Shown piece by piece: positions 7,770 to 16,578 of a stretch of DNA of 64,000 nt (position 1 is the first letter of the stretch; the number at the start of each line of letters is the position of its first letter). The position numbers and the translations under genes were made by a program. This DNA comes from Roseiarcus sp963748545 (lineage in GTDB: Bacteria > Pseudomonadota > Alphaproteobacteria > Rhizobiales > Beijerinckiaceae): positions 20,805 through 84,804 of the forward strand of contig CAVVJO010000028.1 of assembly GCA_963748545.1 (NCBI GenBank), written 5' to 3'. The notes below the pieces were generated by a model. That model was not told the DNA's origin and did not search any database. It was given only the letters and a program-made list of their open reading frames with translations.

Positions 7770-8948
7770 CGTTTCGATCGCCAGCGCGATTCCCTGGCCG
7801 CCGCCGATGCACAGCGTCACCAGACCGCGCTTGAGACCGTCGCGACGCATCGAGTGGATAAGCTTGGTGGTCAACACGGCGCCGGTTGCGCCGATCGGGT
7901 GGCCGTGGGCGACAGCGCCGCCGTCGACATTGACGATCTCCTCAGACAATCCGAGTTCGCCCGCGACCACAATGGCGATCGCCGCGAACGCCTCATTGAT
8001 CTCCGCTCGCTCGATGGATTCGATGTCCCAGCCAGCCCGCTGCAACGCTTGCCTGACGGCTGGGACCGGCCCGAGTCCGAACATGCCGGGCTCGACCGCC
8101 GCGACGCCATAGGCGACGAGGCGCGCGGCCGGCTGAAGCCCCCGCTCCTCGGCCCAGGCCTCATCCGCGATCACCATGGCCGCGGCCGCGTCGTTGAGGC
8201 CCGGCGCATTGCCGGCGGTGATCGAGCCGTCCGGTCGAAACGCCGGCTTCAGGCGCGCCAGCGCTTCGAGCGTGGTGTCGGGGCGATTGGCCTCGTCCCG
8301 ATCGAACGGCGTCGGCCCTTTTTTGCCGGGGACCTCGACCGCCGCGATCTCCGCCCTGAAATGTCCCGCGGCCTGCGCGCGCGCGAAGCGTTGTTGTGAG
8401 CGCACAGCCCATCGGTCCTGAGCCTCGCGCGTAACCTGATATTTCTCAACCAGATCCTCGGTATGCCAGCCCGAGTGTTCGCCCGAGAAGGCGTCGTTGA
8501 GCCCGTCGCGAAGCACGCTGTCGTAAAGCTGCGCGTCTCCGAGGCGATAGCCCCATCGAGCCCGACCGACGAGATAAGGCGCCTGATCCATGCTCTCCAT
8601 GCCCCCGGCGACGGCGGCTTTGGCGTTGCCCAAAAGGATCTCCTGCGCTGCGGACACGATCGCTTGCGCACCCGAGCCACAGACACGGTTCACCGTCATC
8701 GCGGGAACAGACACCGGCAGGCCGGCCCGGATCGCCGCCTGGCGGGCGGGGTTCATCTTTGTCCCCGCCTGAATGACATTCCCCATCGCCACGGTCTCGA
8801 CCTCTTCAGGCTTGACGCCGGCCCGCTCGACCGCCGCGCGGATCGCGACGGCGCCGAGGTCTGGCGCCGGCACGTCCTTCAGAGTTCCGCCAAAGGCGCC
8901 GATCGCTGTTCGCACAGGTTCGGCAATCACCACAGAGCGTAACGCCAT
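7761..8948 (-). CDS. Acetyl-CoA C-acetyltransferase (thiolase)
   Basis: Thiolase of 395 residues that condenses two acetyl-CoA to acetoacetyl-CoA or runs the reverse cleavage. The active-site nucleophile is Cys90 in NRVCGSGAQA; the other catalytic residues are His350 in GHPIGATGA and Cys380 in LCIGGGQG. Length and all motifs are typical of the PhaA/AtoB class. It could feed the polyhydroxybutyrate cycle together with the adjacent esterase, or serve beta-oxidation. A dehydrogenase gene lies 29 bases upstream on the same strand, so the two may be cotranscribed. Confidence 0.93.
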   Translation of the reverse strand: MALRSVVIAEPVRTAIGAFGGTLKDVPAPDLGAVAIRAAVERAGVKPEEVETVAMGNVIQAGTKMNPARQAAIRAGLPVSVPAMTVNRVCGSGAQAIVSAAQEILLGNAKAAVAGGMESMDQAPYLVGRARWGYRLGDAQLYDSVLRDGLNDAFSGEHSGWHTEDLVEKYQVTREAQDRWAVRSQQRFARAQAAGHFRAEIAAVEVPGKKGPTPFDRDEANRPDTTLEALARLKPAFRPDGSITAGNAPGLNDAAAAMVIADEAWAEERGLQPAARLVAYGVAAVEPGMFGLGPVPAVRQALQRAGWDIESIERAEINEAFAAIAIVVAGELGLSEEIVNVDGGAVAHGHPIGATGAVLTTKLIHSMRRDGLKRGLVTLCIGGGQGIALAIETLR

Positions 8949-8977
8949 GACTTGCTCCTCGTGTGTCGTCCTCGCGG

Positions 8978-9793
8978 TTACGCGATGTTCCGGACGGGTT
9001 CAGCGGCGCGGTATCTCGGCGCCGGAGCGGAATTGCCAAACTTCGGCGCGAGCGCAAGACGCGCCGCATCGAAACGGGTCCAATCGTCCCCATCCTGAAG
9101 CGGCGGGATCGTCACCACTTCTCCCTGGTCGAGACCAACCAGCGCGGCGTCGACCATGTCCTCAGTCGACATCACGGTGCCGGCGGGCAGTTTCGAGTGG
9201 TGGAAGCCGCCCTTCTCCCAGATGTCCGTCGCAGTGGCGGCGGGCAGCACGGCCTGGACACGGACGCCCTTGTCAGCGAGCTCGTGTCGCAGCGACTGGG
9301 TGAACGCGAGCACGAAGGCTTTGCTCGCGCCGTACACGCCATTCAGCCTCTCGGGCACGATGCCGACCACGGACCCCATGTTGATGATCACGCCTGCGCC
9401 GCGTGCGACGAACGCGGGGGCGGCCGCATAGGCCAGGCGTGTAAGGGCGACCACGTTCAGCATGATCATCGCCTCCATCTGGTCAACGCCTGAGTCCAAG
9501 AGCGGCGTGAGGGCGGCGGCGCCGGCGTTGTTGACGAGCAGGGTGATGCTCTTGTCGTCGCGGAGAACGGCTTCGACCTTCGCGAGCGCCGCTTTGTCCC
9601 CGAGATCGGCCGGGATCACTTTGACCGAGCGACCCGTCTCTGACGTCAGTCGTGCGGCCAAGGCCTTCAGTTTCTCGCCGTTGCGCGCCACGAGGATAAG
9701 GTCATAGCCGCGTTTCGCGAGCCGGTCGGCGTAAACGGCGCCGATGCCGGACGAGGCGCCCGTTACGAGGGCCGTACCTGGTGAGTGGGTCAT
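8978..9793 (-). CDS. Short-chain dehydrogenase/reductase
   Basis: Rossmann-fold oxidoreductase of 271 residues. Residues 11-18 (TGASSGIG) bind the dinucleotide, NNAG is at 88-91, and the catalytic residues are Ser141, Tyr154 and Lys158 (YGASK). The Arg at position 37 after the second strand (ILVAR) suggests NADP preference, by family analogy. The substrate is unknown. It is transcribed divergently from a MarR regulator; the shared region carries repeated operator-like boxes, so MarR probably controls it. Confidence 0.9.
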   Translation of the reverse strand: MTHSPGTALVTGASSGIGAVYADRLAKRGYDLILVARNGEKLKALAARLTSETGRSVKVIPADLGDKAALAKVEAVLRDDKSITLLVNNAGAAALTPLLDSGVDQMEAMIMLNVVALTRLAYAAAPAFVARGAGVIINMGSVVGIVPERLNGVYGASKAFVLAFTQSLRHELADKGVRVQAVLPAATATDIWEKGGFHHSKLPAGTVMSTEDMVDAALVGLDQGEVVTIPPLQDGDDWTRFDAARLALAPKFGNSAPAPRYRAAEPVRNIA

Positions 9794-9814
9794 TCGAGGA
9801 ACTCCTGGTGACGC

Positions 9815-9860
9815 TTGACATTATGCGTATATGCGCCTAAATACGCGTACATGCTCCTAA
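9815..9860 (+). promoter_or_regulatory. marR promoter with tandem operator boxes
   Basis: TTGACA (9815-9820) and TAAATA (9838-9843) have an exact 17-base spacing and point to the marR gene. Over them lie two tandem 20-base boxes (9821-9840 and 9841-9860) that agree at 16 positions and share the core GCGTATATGCGC / GCGTACATGCTC. The same core recurs before the efflux operon (10393-10404). The arrangement suggests that MarR represses itself, the divergent dehydrogenase and the efflux pump. Confidence 0.6.
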
Positions 9861-9881
9861 AGTCAAGAATGTGAGTTTGAA

Positions 9882-10343
9882 ATGTCGACCGAAAAGCTGC
9901 CGCCGCTCGAGGAATGCACCTGCCTCGCCGTCCGCCAGGCGGCCCGGCATGTCAGTCAGTTTTATGATCGGCATCTTGCCTCGGCAGGCCTGCGAACGAC
10001 GCAGTTTTCCATTCTCGCCCGGTTGCGGCGCCATGGGGCGATGACGATCAACGCCTTGGCGGAGGACATGGTGATGGACCGCACCACGCTTGGCCGGAAC
10101 ATCCTCCCGCTCGAACGCGACGGATTGATCAGCATCAATCAGGGCCGCGCCGACCGTCGCAGCAAGGAGCTGCGTCTGACCGATGCCGGCCTTGAACGGC
10201 TGCGGGCCGGAGCCAAGGGCTGGAAGACTGCGCAGCGAGAGTTCGCGGCCGCGTTCGGCGGAGAGCGGACGGCGGGTCTGCGCGCGCTGCTGCACGAGGT
10301 TGTCGCGACAGACCTTCCCGCGGATGTCGGCCCGGCAGCCTAA
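9882..10343 (+). CDS. MarR family transcriptional regulator
   Basis: Winged-helix regulator of 153 residues. The recognition region is ARLRRHGAMTINALAEDMVMDRTTLGRNI followed by the wing LERDGLISINQGRADRRSKELRLTDAG, the classic MarR layout. It starts with a conserved CTCLAVRQAARHVSQFYDRHL helix; the Cys pair ECTC could sense oxidants, as in some MarR proteins, but this is speculation. It lies between a divergent dehydrogenase and a downstream EmrAB-type efflux operon and is the obvious candidate repressor for both. Confidence 0.9.
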   Translation: MSTEKLPPLEECTCLAVRQAARHVSQFYDRHLASAGLRTTQFSILARLRRHGAMTINALAEDMVMDRTTLGRNILPLERDGLISINQGRADRRSKELRLTDAGLERLRAGAKGWKTAQREFAAAFGGERTAGLRALLHEVVATDLPADVGPAA

Positions 10344-10388
10344 ACGATCACCGAGCGAATGCCGCTCAGCTTCAATCCGCCGGCCCGT

Positions 10389-10406
10389 ATAGGCGTATAT
10401 ACGCTC
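10389..10406 (+). promoter_or_regulatory. Candidate MarR operator upstream of efflux operon
   Basis: The perfect 12-base palindrome GCGTATATACGC (10393-10404) lies about 45 bases before the membrane fusion protein gene and matches the core of the boxes at 9821-9860. Position and similarity suggest the same regulator binds here. Confidence 0.55.
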
Positions 10407-10448
10407 TTATCGGCTCCGCGGCAAAGAGATTGAACCCAGGAGGGTGCG

Positions 10449-11549
10449 ATGAGCGCGATCGCCGGCGAACACACTGCCATCGACCCGGCCGCACGGCTGA
10501 CGAGAGCGCGCCTTAGACGGCTCGCATACGCGGCGCTCGGCGGCGTCATCGCGTTCGCAGCGGCGCGGTACGGCTATGAGTATTGGACCGTGGGGCGCTT
10601 CATCGAAAGCACCGACGACGCCTACGCTGGCGGCGACGTCACGCCGATATCCCCGCATGTGGCGGGCTTTGTCGCCGATATCCTCGTGGCCGACAACGAA
10701 TATGTGCGCGCGGGACAGCCTCTGATCCGCCTCGACGCCCGCGATTTTCGCGCGGCGGCGGACCGCGCGGCGGCAATTGTGGAGGCGCGCAAGGCGACCC
10801 TCGACAGCCTCCAGCGCAAGCAGACCCTGCAACAGACGGCCATCCGCCAGGCGAAGGCGGACCTCGACGCCAAGAGTGCGCAAGCCACCTTCGCCAGACA
10901 AGATGACGAACGGTATCACGACCTTGCGCAGACGGCCGCCGGATCACGGCAAAATGCGGAGAGGGCGTCGTCACTGAATTTGGCGGCCGAGGCCAGCGTG
11001 ATCTCGTCTCAGGCTGGGCTCGACGCCGCGAGGCAACAGCTCACGGTTCTGGACGCCGAGATCGCCGTCGCCAAGGCGGACGTCGCCCAGGCCGAGGCCG
11101 ATCTCCACACGGCGGATCTCAACCTCGACTACACCGACATTCGCTCGCCGATCGACGGCTACGTCGGCAATCGAGCCGCGCAGGTCGGAGCCTATGTCAT
11201 GGGCGGCGCCTATCTCGCCACGATCATCCCCGCGCATGATCTCTGGGTCGACGCCAACTTCAAGGAAAGCCAGCTCGAACATATGATTCCGGGAGAAGCC
11301 GCGACGATCGTCGCCGATGTCCTGCCGAACCACGTCTTTCGCGGGCATGTTCTCACATTGGCCCCCGCGACGGGCGCCGTCTTCAGCGTCATCCCGCCCG
11401 AGAACGCCACCGGCAACTTCACCAAGATCGTTCAGCGCGTTCCCGTCCGCATCAAGCTCGACGACGATCCGATGCTCCCTCGTCTGCGGCCGGGGCTGTC
11501 GGCAACCGTGGGAGTGGATACACGGTCGTCCGCGGCAGATCCGCGATGA
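10449..11549 (+). CDS. HlyD/EmrA family membrane fusion protein
   Basis: Periplasmic adaptor of 366 residues for a drug efflux pump, bridging the inner-membrane transporter to an outer-membrane channel. One N-terminal membrane anchor (LAYAALGGVIAFAAARYGY) is followed by ESTDDAYAGGDVTPISPHVAGFV, the lipoyl-type strand typical of EmrA, a long coiled-coil hairpin (about 95-215) and the beta-barrel segment YTDIRSPIDGYVGNR. The start has AGGAGGGTG upstream. Its stop overlaps the start of the transporter gene by four bases, so translation is coupled. Confidence 0.92.
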   Translation: MSAIAGEHTAIDPAARLTRARLRRLAYAALGGVIAFAAARYGYEYWTVGRFIESTDDAYAGGDVTPISPHVAGFVADILVADNEYVRAGQPLIRLDARDFRAAADRAAAIVEARKATLDSLQRKQTLQQTAIRQAKADLDAKSAQATFARQDDERYHDLAQTAAGSRQNAERASSLNLAAEASVISSQAGLDAARQQLTVLDAEIAVAKADVAQAEADLHTADLNLDYTDIRSPIDGYVGNRAAQVGAYVMGGAYLATIIPAHDLWVDANFKESQLEHMIPGEAATIVADVLPNHVFRGHVLTLAPATGAVFSVIPPENATGNFTKIVQRVPVRIKLDDDPMLPRLRPGLSATVGVDTRSSAADPR

Positions 11550-13148
11550 CAGCCGCCGCGATGCTCTCGACGGCCGCGTCGCCGGCTGCGAAATCCTCTG
11601 ATACGAGCTGGGTCTGGAGCCTCGGGCCGTTCATGGTGATGTGCGTGGGGATGTTCATCGCGCTCCTCGACATCCAGATCGTCGCCTCGTCGCTCCAGGC
11701 CATCGGCGGCGGCCTGTCCGCGGCGCAGGATCAGATCAGCTGGGTCCAGACGGCCTATCTCATCGCCGAAATCGTGATGATCCCGCTGTCGGGCTGGCTT
11801 ACGCGCGTGTTCTCGACCCGCTGGCTGTTCACCGCCTCTTCGGTCGGCTTCACCATCGCAAGCATGCTCTGCGGCCTTGCCTGGAACATCGAAAGCATGA
11901 TCGCATTTCGCGCGCTTCAGGGAATGCTGGGCGCGTCGATGATCCCGATCGTCTTCACCTCGACCTTCCATTATTTTCAGGGTCCGCGGCGCGTCTATTC
12001 CGCAGCCGTGGTGGGCGCCATCGCATCGGTCGCGCCGACGCTCGGGCCCGTGATCGGCGGCTTCATCACCGACACATTGGACTGGCGCTGGCTCTTCTAC
12101 GCCAACGTCGTTCCCGGCATCGCCATATCGATCCTCGTGCCGCTTCTGGTGAAGATCGACGAGCCGGATCTGGCGCTGCTGAAGGGCGCTGATTATCCCG
12201 GCATCATCCTCCTGGCGATGACGCTTGGAACCCTGGAATACGTGCTCGAGGAAGGGTCGCGCTGGAACTGGTTTGACGACGCCGTCATCAGGGATTGCGC
12301 GATCATCGCCGTCACGGCGGGCTTCCTGTTTGTCGTCCGCAGTCTCACGTTTCCCCGTCCCGTCGTCGACCTCAGAGCGCTGGGGAACCGGAACTTCACG
12401 ATCGGCTGCGTCCTCTCCTTCATCACCGGCATTGGGATCTTCTCCACCATCTACCTCACGCCGTTGTTTCTCGGCTATGTGCGGGGATTCAGCGCCTGGC
12501 AGACAGGAGTGGCCGTCTTTTCGACCGGAATGGCGTCGCTCGTCGGCGTGCCGGTCTACGTCATGCTCGCGAGACGATTCGACACGCGTTGGCTCATGAT
12601 GATCGGCCTCGCCTCCTTCGGTCTGTCGATGTGGAGCTTCAGCTTCATCACCCATGAATGGGGGGCGGCGGAACTCTTCCTGCCGCAGATCTTGCGCGGC
12701 TTTCCGCAAGTGTTCGCGGTGGCCCCGAGCGTCAATCTCGGCCTCGGCAGCCCTGCCGCCGGAAAGGCTCAAATATGCGAGCGGCTTATTCAATATGATG
12801 CGCAACTTGGGCGGCGCCGTCGGCATCGCGGTTTGCGGCGCGGTCCTCAACAACCGCACCAATTTCCATTTCCATGCGATCGCGTCCAACCTGACGCCGG
12901 CCAATGGAGCCATGATGCGGCTCGTGAACGAGGTCGCTCACCGCTATGCCGCGATCCCGGGAAGCGAGCAAACCGGCCGACAGGCGGCGCTCAAGCAGCT
13001 CTGGGCCCTCACCTACCGGGAGGCGTCGACTTTGGCTTACGCCGACGCTTTTCTCGCCATCATGGTCTGCTTCCTCTTTGCGACGATGCTGGTTCCATTC
13101 CTGCGAAACGTCGGCCCCGCGAAAGTTCCGGCGCAGGCAGCGCATTAG
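11546..13148 (+). CDS. DHA2-family MFS drug transporter (EmrB-like), frameshifted
   Basis: Proton-driven multidrug exporter with 14 predicted membrane helices, partner of the preceding adaptor. Typical DHA2 features are IALLDIQIVASSLQAI, SWVQTAYLIAEIVMIPLSGWL and RALQGMLGASMIP. The frame breaks near 12750: the upstream frame ends in a nonsense tail after LGLG, and the next frame continues with the expected LPPERLKYASGLFNMMRNLGG. One base too many around 12748-12753 explains it; repaired length is 533 residues. The intact sequence on both sides speaks for a sequencing error. Its start overlaps the adaptor gene. Confidence 0.88.
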
Positions 13149-13164
13149 GCTTTTCTGCGCGCCC

Positions 13165-14400
13165 TCACTCTCCCCGCGCGTTGCCCTTCGCCGCCTCCAT
13201 CAGGCCGACGAAGCGGCGGAAGAGGTAATGGCTGTCGCGGGGGCCGGGCGAGGCCTCGGGGTGATACTGGACCGAGAAGGCCGGCCGATCGGTCAGCGCC
13301 ACGCCGCAATTCGAGCCGTCGAACAGCGAGACGTGCGTCTCGGTCACGGTCGCCGGCAGGGAGGCGCGGTCGACCGCAAAGCCGTGGTTCATCGATACGA
13401 TCTCGACCTTGCCGGTGGTGAAATCCTTCACCGGATGGTTCGCGCCATGATGACCCTGCGGCATCTTGATCGTGCGTCCGCCGACCGCGAGGCCCAGAAG
13501 CTGGTGTCCGAGGCAGATGCCGAACAGCGGAACTTTGGCGTCGAGCAGCGCCTGGATGATCGGCACGGCGTATCGCCCCGTCTCCGCGGGATCGCCGGGG
13601 CCGTTGGACAGGAACACTCCGTCGGGGCGAAGCGCGAGAATCTCCTCAGCCGTCGCCGTCGCCGGGACGACCGTCACCGAGCAGCCGCAATCGTTGAGGA
13701 GACGAAGAATGTTGCGCTTCACGCCGTAGTCCACCGCGACCACGTGAAAGCGCGCCTCGGCGCGCCGGCCGTAGCCGCCCTCGAGCGTCCAGCTCGTCTC
13801 GTCCCAGTCGTAGCGCTGGGTCGTCCCGACCTGCGGCACGAGGTCCATGCCGTCGATGCCAGGCCAGCCCCTCGCTTGGACGCGCAACGCGTCGAGGTCG
13901 AAGGCGCCATCGGGCGCGTGGGCGATGACGGCGTTCGGCATGCCGGACTTGCGGATCAGCGTGGTCAGAGCGCGCGTGTCGACGCCGGCCAGGCCCACGA
14001 CGCCGCGCGCCTTCAGCCACGCGTCGAGCCGGCCCTGCGCACGGAAGTTGGAGGGTTCCCCGAGATCAGCCCGGAAGATCGCTCCGACCGCGGCCGTTCC
14101 CGCCGCCGCATTGACGACTTCGAGGTCCTCCCCATTCACGCCCACGATCCCTATATGAGGGAACGTGAAGGTGATGATCTGCGCCGCATAGGAGGGATCC
14201 GTCAGGATCTCCTGGTAGCCGGTCATCGCCGTGTTGAAGCAGACCTCGCCTGCGGCCGAGCCGGTCGCCCCGACGCCGAAGCCCTCGATCACATCGCCGC
14301 TCGCGAGCACCAGAACGCCGGTCGCGAGCCGCGGCCGCCAGCCGTTGTCTGTCCCGTCGTCGGGGGCGACGGAGGGGGGAGAGAATGTTGCGCTTGCCAT
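13165..14400 (-). CDS. carA: Carbamoyl-phosphate synthase small subunit
   Basis: Glutamine amidotransferase subunit (411 residues) that supplies ammonia to CarB for carbamoyl phosphate, used in arginine and pyrimidine synthesis. The N-terminal CarA domain shows GEVCFNTAMTGYQEILTDPSY; the class I amidotransferase domain has the catalytic Cys296 in GICLGHQ and His380/Glu382 in HPEASPG. The extra 15-20 N-terminal residues before the conserved start are common in this order. It is transcribed divergently from yqeY; carB is not in the window. Confidence 0.97.
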   Translation of the reverse strand: MASATFSPPSVAPDDGTDNGWRPRLATGVLVLASGDVIEGFGVGATGSAAGEVCFNTAMTGYQEILTDPSYAAQIITFTFPHIGIVGVNGEDLEVVNAAAGTAAVGAIFRADLGEPSNFRAQGRLDAWLKARGVVGLAGVDTRALTTLIRKSGMPNAVIAHAPDGAFDLDALRVQARGWPGIDGMDLVPQVGTTQRYDWDETSWTLEGGYGRRAEARFHVVAVDYGVKRNILRLLNDCGCSVTVVPATATAEEILALRPDGVFLSNGPGDPAETGRYAVPIIQALLDAKVPLFGICLGHQLLGLAVGGRTIKMPQGHHGANHPVKDFTTGKVEIVSMNHGFAVDRASLPATVTETHVSLFDGSNCGVALTDRPAFSVQYHPEASPGPRDSHYLFRRFVGLMEAAKGNARGE

Positions 14401-14469
14401 ACGGCTGTGCTTAAGCGCCCGCTGCTCGGCGCGTCAAGCGAACCGACGACCAAACGTTTCGAGGAGATC

Positions 14470-14937
14470 ATGGCTGACTTTCAGCCGCTACGCGACACTG
14501 TGACCGCCCAGATGAAGGAGGCGATGAAGTCCGGCGACAAGACCCGCGTCGGAACGCTGCGCCTGATCATGGCGGCGCTGAAGGACCGGGAGATCGAAGG
14601 GCGCGGCGCCGGCAAGATCGTCAGCCGCGCCGACGAACTCGCCCTGCTGACCAAAATGGTCAAGTCCCGCCAGGAGTTGGCTGGGATCTACGCCGAGGCC
14701 GGCCGGGCGGAGCTTGCGGCGCAGGAGAACGCCGAGGTCGCGATCATCAACGAGTTCCTGCCCAAGCAGATGCCCGAGGCGGAGGTGATCGCCGCCGCCA
14801 AGGCCGCGATCGCCGCCGTCGGCGCGTCGAGCATCAAGGACATGGGCAAGGTGGTCAACGCGCTGAAGGAGGCGCATCCCGGCCAGATGGACTTCGCCAA
14901 GGCGAGCGCGATCGTGAAAGGGCTGCTGGCCGGCTGA
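14470..14937 (+). CDS. GatB/YqeY domain protein
   Basis: Protein of 155 residues made only of the YqeY domain, which is otherwise the tRNA-binding tail of GatB. Conserved segments are KSGDKTRVGTLRLIMAALKDREIE, EFLPKQMPEAEV and MGKVVNALKEAHPGQMDFAKAS. It probably binds tRNA, but its cellular role is not settled. GAGGAG precedes the ATG. Divergence from carA is the usual arrangement in alphaproteobacteria. Confidence 0.93.
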   Translation: MADFQPLRDTVTAQMKEAMKSGDKTRVGTLRLIMAALKDREIEGRGAGKIVSRADELALLTKMVKSRQELAGIYAEAGRAELAAQENAEVAIINEFLPKQMPEAEVIAAAKAAIAAVGASSIKDMGKVVNALKEAHPGQMDFAKASAIVKGLLAG

Positions 14938-14952
14938 GCCGATTGGTCCCGT

Positions 14953-15480
14953 ATGCCCCGTTTGCTCGCGAAAATCCGGGTGCGGCCGCGCGTGGGCGAC
15001 CGCGCGAAGGGCTGGCTGACCTGCGGGCCGTTGCGCATGCCGTGCGCGCTCGGACCGGCGGGCGTCGTCCGGATCAAACGAGAGGGCGACCGCGGCACCC
15101 CCGCGGGCCGCTTCGCGCTGCTGTGGGGCTACGTCCGCACGGATCGCTGGCGGCGGATCGCGGGGGGCGTTCCGCTCAGGCCCATGCGATCGGACCAGGG
15201 CTGGTGCGAGGATCCGGCGAGCCCGCGCTACAACCGCCCGGTCCGCCTGCCTAGCGCCGACTGCACCGATCGGATGTGGCGAGACGACCGCCTCTACGAT
15301 CTGGTCTTCGTGCTCGATCAGAATTTCTCGCGCCGCGCGAAAGGCCGGGGCAGCGCCATCTTCTTTCACCTGGCCCGGGAGGATCTCGCGCCGACGCTCG
15401 GCTGCGTCGCCCTTTCTCCCTCCGACATGCGCAAGCTCGCGCCCCGGCTCGCCCGCGGCTGCGTCATGCACATCGGGTAG
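14953..15480 (+). CDS. L,D-transpeptidase family protein
   Basis: Protein of 175 residues with the YkuD-type L,D-transpeptidase domain, which cross-links peptidoglycan stems or attaches proteins to them. The catalytic signature is readable as IFFHLAREDLAPTLGCVALS with His139 and Cys151; GDRGTPAGRFALLWGYVRTD is the conserved entry strand. No signal peptide is visible, as is common for this short alphaproteobacterial subgroup. It starts 15 bases after yqeY and its stop abuts the convergent gene on the other strand. Confidence 0.85.
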   Translation: MPRLLAKIRVRPRVGDRAKGWLTCGPLRMPCALGPAGVVRIKREGDRGTPAGRFALLWGYVRTDRWRRIAGGVPLRPMRSDQGWCEDPASPRYNRPVRLPSADCTDRMWRDDRLYDLVFVLDQNFSRRAKGRGSAIFFHLAREDLAPTLGCVALSPSDMRKLAPRLARGCVMHIG

Positions 15481-16578
15481 TCAGCGCCGCCGGACGATCT
15501 CCACCCCGACCGAACCCTCGACGACGTCGAGCTTCTCCACCTTGACGCGCACCCTCTCGACGCGCGGGTGGCGCAGCACGATCTCCGCCACCGCCTCCGC
15601 GATGGTCTCGATAAAGTCGATGTGGCCGCGGCCGACGACGATCCGCACGGCGTCTAGGATCACGTCGTACGACACGACGGCCCGCATGTCGTCGGCATGG
15701 ACGTCGAGTCGCCTCACGGCGGCGTCGATGTTGAAGAGAAGGCGCTGCCTGATCCTGCGTTCATGGGCGTAAGCGCCGACTTCCGCGGTCGTTTGGAAGT
15801 CGTGCACGAAGATGGCGTCCAGGGCGCCGGCGTCCCCCTCCGCGAGGGACGGGGCGGCGAACGGATGGCCGGCCCGAACGGACGCGACATGCTCGCGACC
15901 GGCCGCGACGCGGGGAATGAGGTCGCGAACGAGGGCGATGCGGCGGGGGTCGAGCGTTCCATCCCGACGTCCGCGGACGCAAAGCGCGCTGCGGAAGCCG
16001 AGGACGTCGGGCTCGACAATCAGGAGGCGCGGAATATCGGGCGCCTGCAACGACCCCGCGAGCCACGCCTCCAGGCCGCGGTTGCGGCACTGGCGGCAAA
16101 ACGCTTCGATGCGCGCGGGCTGCGCATGATCGAGGAGCCGCTTGGCGCCCTTCTCGGCGGCGTCGAGCAGCGCGCCGCCGAAGCCGAGCGCGGCCATCCG
16201 CTCGAGCAGACCGAAGTCCGGGTCGCGGTCGGCGAACAGCACGCCGACGAGACGGATCTTTCCCGCGAGCGCGGAGAGGACGGCGCCGAGACGGTCGAGC
16301 GTCGCCGCGTCGGCGGACAGGCGCAGCGCGGAGACCCCCGCGGCGGCCAGCGCCTCGACCCGGTCCCTGACCGTCTCGGCGTCGTAAGGCGGCATTCCCA
16401 GCGCGGCGCAGATCGCAGCGGAATCGCCGACCCGCGACCGGGCGGCCGCGACCGTGTCGATCGCGGCCGCGCCGAGCGCGCCCCGTCCGGGATCGGAAAT
16501 GTCGATCACGTCCGCTCCGCCCTCGAACGCCATCCGGGCTTCGGCGGCGTCGAGGACGCTGGCCAGCATCAGAGTCAT
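15481..16578 (-). CDS. Fused MfnB-like (DUF556) and FolB-like protein
   Basis: Two-domain protein of 365 residues. Residues 1-235 resemble the TIM-barrel (5-formylfuran-3-yl)methyl phosphate synthase MfnB, which makes the furan precursor of methanofuran: MTLMLASVLDAAEARMAFEG, GADVIDISDPGRGALGA and GFGGALLDAAEKGAKRLLDH. Residues 252-365 are a dihydroneopterin aldolase-like FolB domain: IFVHDFQTTAEVGAYAHERR and a C-terminal VEKLDVVEGSVGVEIVRR. Such a pair fits the C1 cofactors of methylotrophs. The Lys expected in the MfnB motif DVKNP is Ser28 here (DISDP), while Lys143 in DAAEKGAK is kept, so the first domain's activity is uncertain. The ATG at 16578 fits the domain start; a longer frame to 16785 adds only unrelated sequence. 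Confidence 0.78.
   Translation of the reverse strand: MTLMLASVLDAAEARMAFEGGADVIDISDPGRGALGAAAIDTVAAARSRVGDSAAICAALGMPPYDAETVRDRVEALAAAGVSALRLSADAATLDRLGAVLSALAGKIRLVGVLFADRDPDFGLLERMAALGFGGALLDAAEKGAKRLLDHAQPARIEAFCRQCRNRGLEAWLAGSLQAPDIPRLLIVEPDVLGFRSALCVRGRRDGTLDPRRIALVRDLIPRVAAGREHVASVRAGHPFAAPSLAEGDAGALDAIFVHDFQTTAEVGAYAHERRIRQRLLFNIDAAVRRLDVHADDMRAVVSYDVILDAVRIVVGRGHIDFIETIAEAVAEIVLRHPRVERVRVKVEKLDVVEGSVGVEIVRRR

Noticed and set aside
12744..12760. GANTC-linked error in the MFS gene
   Set aside because: The repaired sequence does not give GANTC here, so this break is not counted in that finding.
11432..12913. 493-codon minus-strand frame
   Set aside because: Antisense of the efflux operon; very rich in Asp, Arg and His with no domain.
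12946..14937. 663-codon plus-strand frame ending in the YqeY sequence
   Set aside because: It runs antisense through carA; only its last 155 codons, from the ATG at 14470, are a gene.
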